Shown here piece after piece: positions 15,675 through 16,209 of a stretch of 16,209 nt of DNA (its first letter is position 1; each line of letters begins with the position of its first letter). Position numbers and translations under genes: made by a program. The notes under the pieces were generated by a model. It had not been told where the DNA came from. It ran no database searches and saw nothing but the letters and a program-made list of their open reading frames with translations. The DNA comes from Flavobacteriaceae bacterium (lineage in GTDB: Bacteria > Bacteroidota > Bacteroidia > Flavobacteriales > Flavobacteriaceae). Location of the stretch: assembly GCA_029245825.1 (NCBI GenBank), contig JAQWON010000092.1, positions 1-16,209 on the forward strand, read 5' to 3'.

Positions 15675-16209
15675 ATGTTAGAAGAACAAGTCATTCAAAA
15701 TATTAGCAAAAGAATTAAAATTGCATTTCATACACTTGGCTGTAAACTTAACTTTTCTGAGACATCTGCTATATCAAGGGATTTTCAAAATAATAATTTT
15801 ATTCAAGTTAGTTTTTCTTCAGCTGCAGATGTATACGTTATAAATACCTGTTCAGTTACAGATAATGCTGATAAAAAACTTAAAATTTTAATCAGAAAAG
15901 TTTTAAGAAAAAACCCAAATGCTTTTATTGCTGTAATAGGTTGCTATGCGCAACTTCAACCCAAGTCTATATCTTCAATTGATGGTGTTAATTTAGTTTT
16001 AGGAGCAGATAAAAAATTTAAATTAAAAGATTACATAATTGATTCAATTGGAGAATCAAACAATATATCTCATTCATGCGAAATAACTAATGTTTTAAAC
16101 TTTGAGAGTTCTTATTCTTTAGACTGTAGGACTCGTTCTTTTTTAAAAATCCAAGATGGATGTGATTATAAATGCAGTTATTGTACAATTCCAAGGGCTC
16201 GAGGAATAT
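15675..16209 (+). CDS. mtaB: tRNA t6A37 methylthiotransferase MtaB, N-terminal part; 3' end outside the window
   Basis: The first 178 codons of a radical SAM methylthiotransferase that converts t6A37 to ms2t6A37 in tRNAs reading ANN codons. The N-terminal MTTase domain has the three cysteines that hold the second 4Fe-4S cluster: Cys23 in HTLGCKLNFSE, Cys59 in INTCSVT and Cys90 in IGCYAQ. The radical SAM motif CxxxCxxC follows at Cys163, Cys167 and Cys170 in DGCDYKCSYC. The LGCKLN form of the first motif favours MtaB over MiaB (usually GCQMN) and RimO. The ATG at 15675 is fixed as the earliest start by an in-frame TAA just upstream (15669-15671). The frame is open to the last base, so the rest of the radical SAM domain and the TRAM domain lie beyond the window. 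Confidence 0.93.
   Translation, partial: MLEEQVIQNISKRIKIAFHTLGCKLNFSETSAISRDFQNNNFIQVSFSSAADVYVINTCSVTDNADKKLKILIRKVLRKNPNAFIAVIGCYAQLQPKSISSIDGVNLVLGADKKFKLKDYIIDSIGESNNISHSCEITNVLNFESSYSLDCRTRSFLKIQDGCDYKCSYCTIPRARGI

Noticed and set aside
1..16209. Searched for insertion sequences, phage genes, CRISPR arrays, toxin-antitoxin or defence systems, tRNA and rRNA genes
   Set aside because: None seen; all sizeable open regions are explained by housekeeping, envelope or metabolic genes and the gaps are too short.

Overview
The window looks like a core-genome segment from a marine-type, AT-rich member of the Bacteroidota, most likely Flavobacteriia or a close relative. The evidence is a C-terminal gliding-motility/type IX secretion sorting domain next to a PorP/SprF-family protein, a DUF4199 protein (a family largely confined to this phylum), a zinc-free type B ribosomal protein L31, start codons without a recognisable Shine-Dalgarno sequence, and several TAnnTTTG boxes (the Bacteroidota -7 promoter element). 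I see no mobile elements, tRNA or rRNA genes, CRISPR arrays or phage genes.

Layout. (1) Positions 2-2022, plus strand: the 3' end of a large secreted PKD-domain protein with a type IX sorting domain, overlapping by 4 bp a PorP/SprF-type outer-membrane protein. This is a two-gene surface-adhesin/secretion unit. (2) Positions 2038-6142, minus strand: a fatty-acid activation and oxidation cluster made of a long-chain acyl-CoA ligase, a MarR-family regulator and an acyl-CoA dehydrogenase. A perfect 28-bp palindrome lies immediately upstream of the regulator and overlaps a likely promoter. (3) Positions 6195-9845, minus strand: the full-length, single-chain purine enzyme FGAM synthase (PurL with its fused glutaminase domain). 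(4) Positions 9974-15010, minus strand: a compact probable operon of DUF4199 membrane protein, membrane-anchored family 2 glycosyltransferase, phosphoglucomutase/phosphomannomutase, and MsbA-type ABC exporter. This set suggests envelope glycan or glycolipid supply and export. (5) From 15127 to the end, plus strand: ribosomal protein L31 with an unusual acidic, serine-rich tail, then the 5' part of the tRNA-modifying radical SAM enzyme MtaB, which runs off the window.

Genes are densely packed and every intergenic gap is under 130 bp, so no gene-free stretch exceeds 300 bp. For three genes (MarR regulator, PurL, phosphosugar mutase) the longest open frame begins at a TTG a few codons upstream of an ATG. 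I chose the ATG each time: for the first two the TTG falls inside the apparent promoter, and for the third the ATG is only two codons downstream.

I did not find a clearly new biological system. The observations most worth checking are the MarR palindrome and the repeat-bearing acidic tail on L31.
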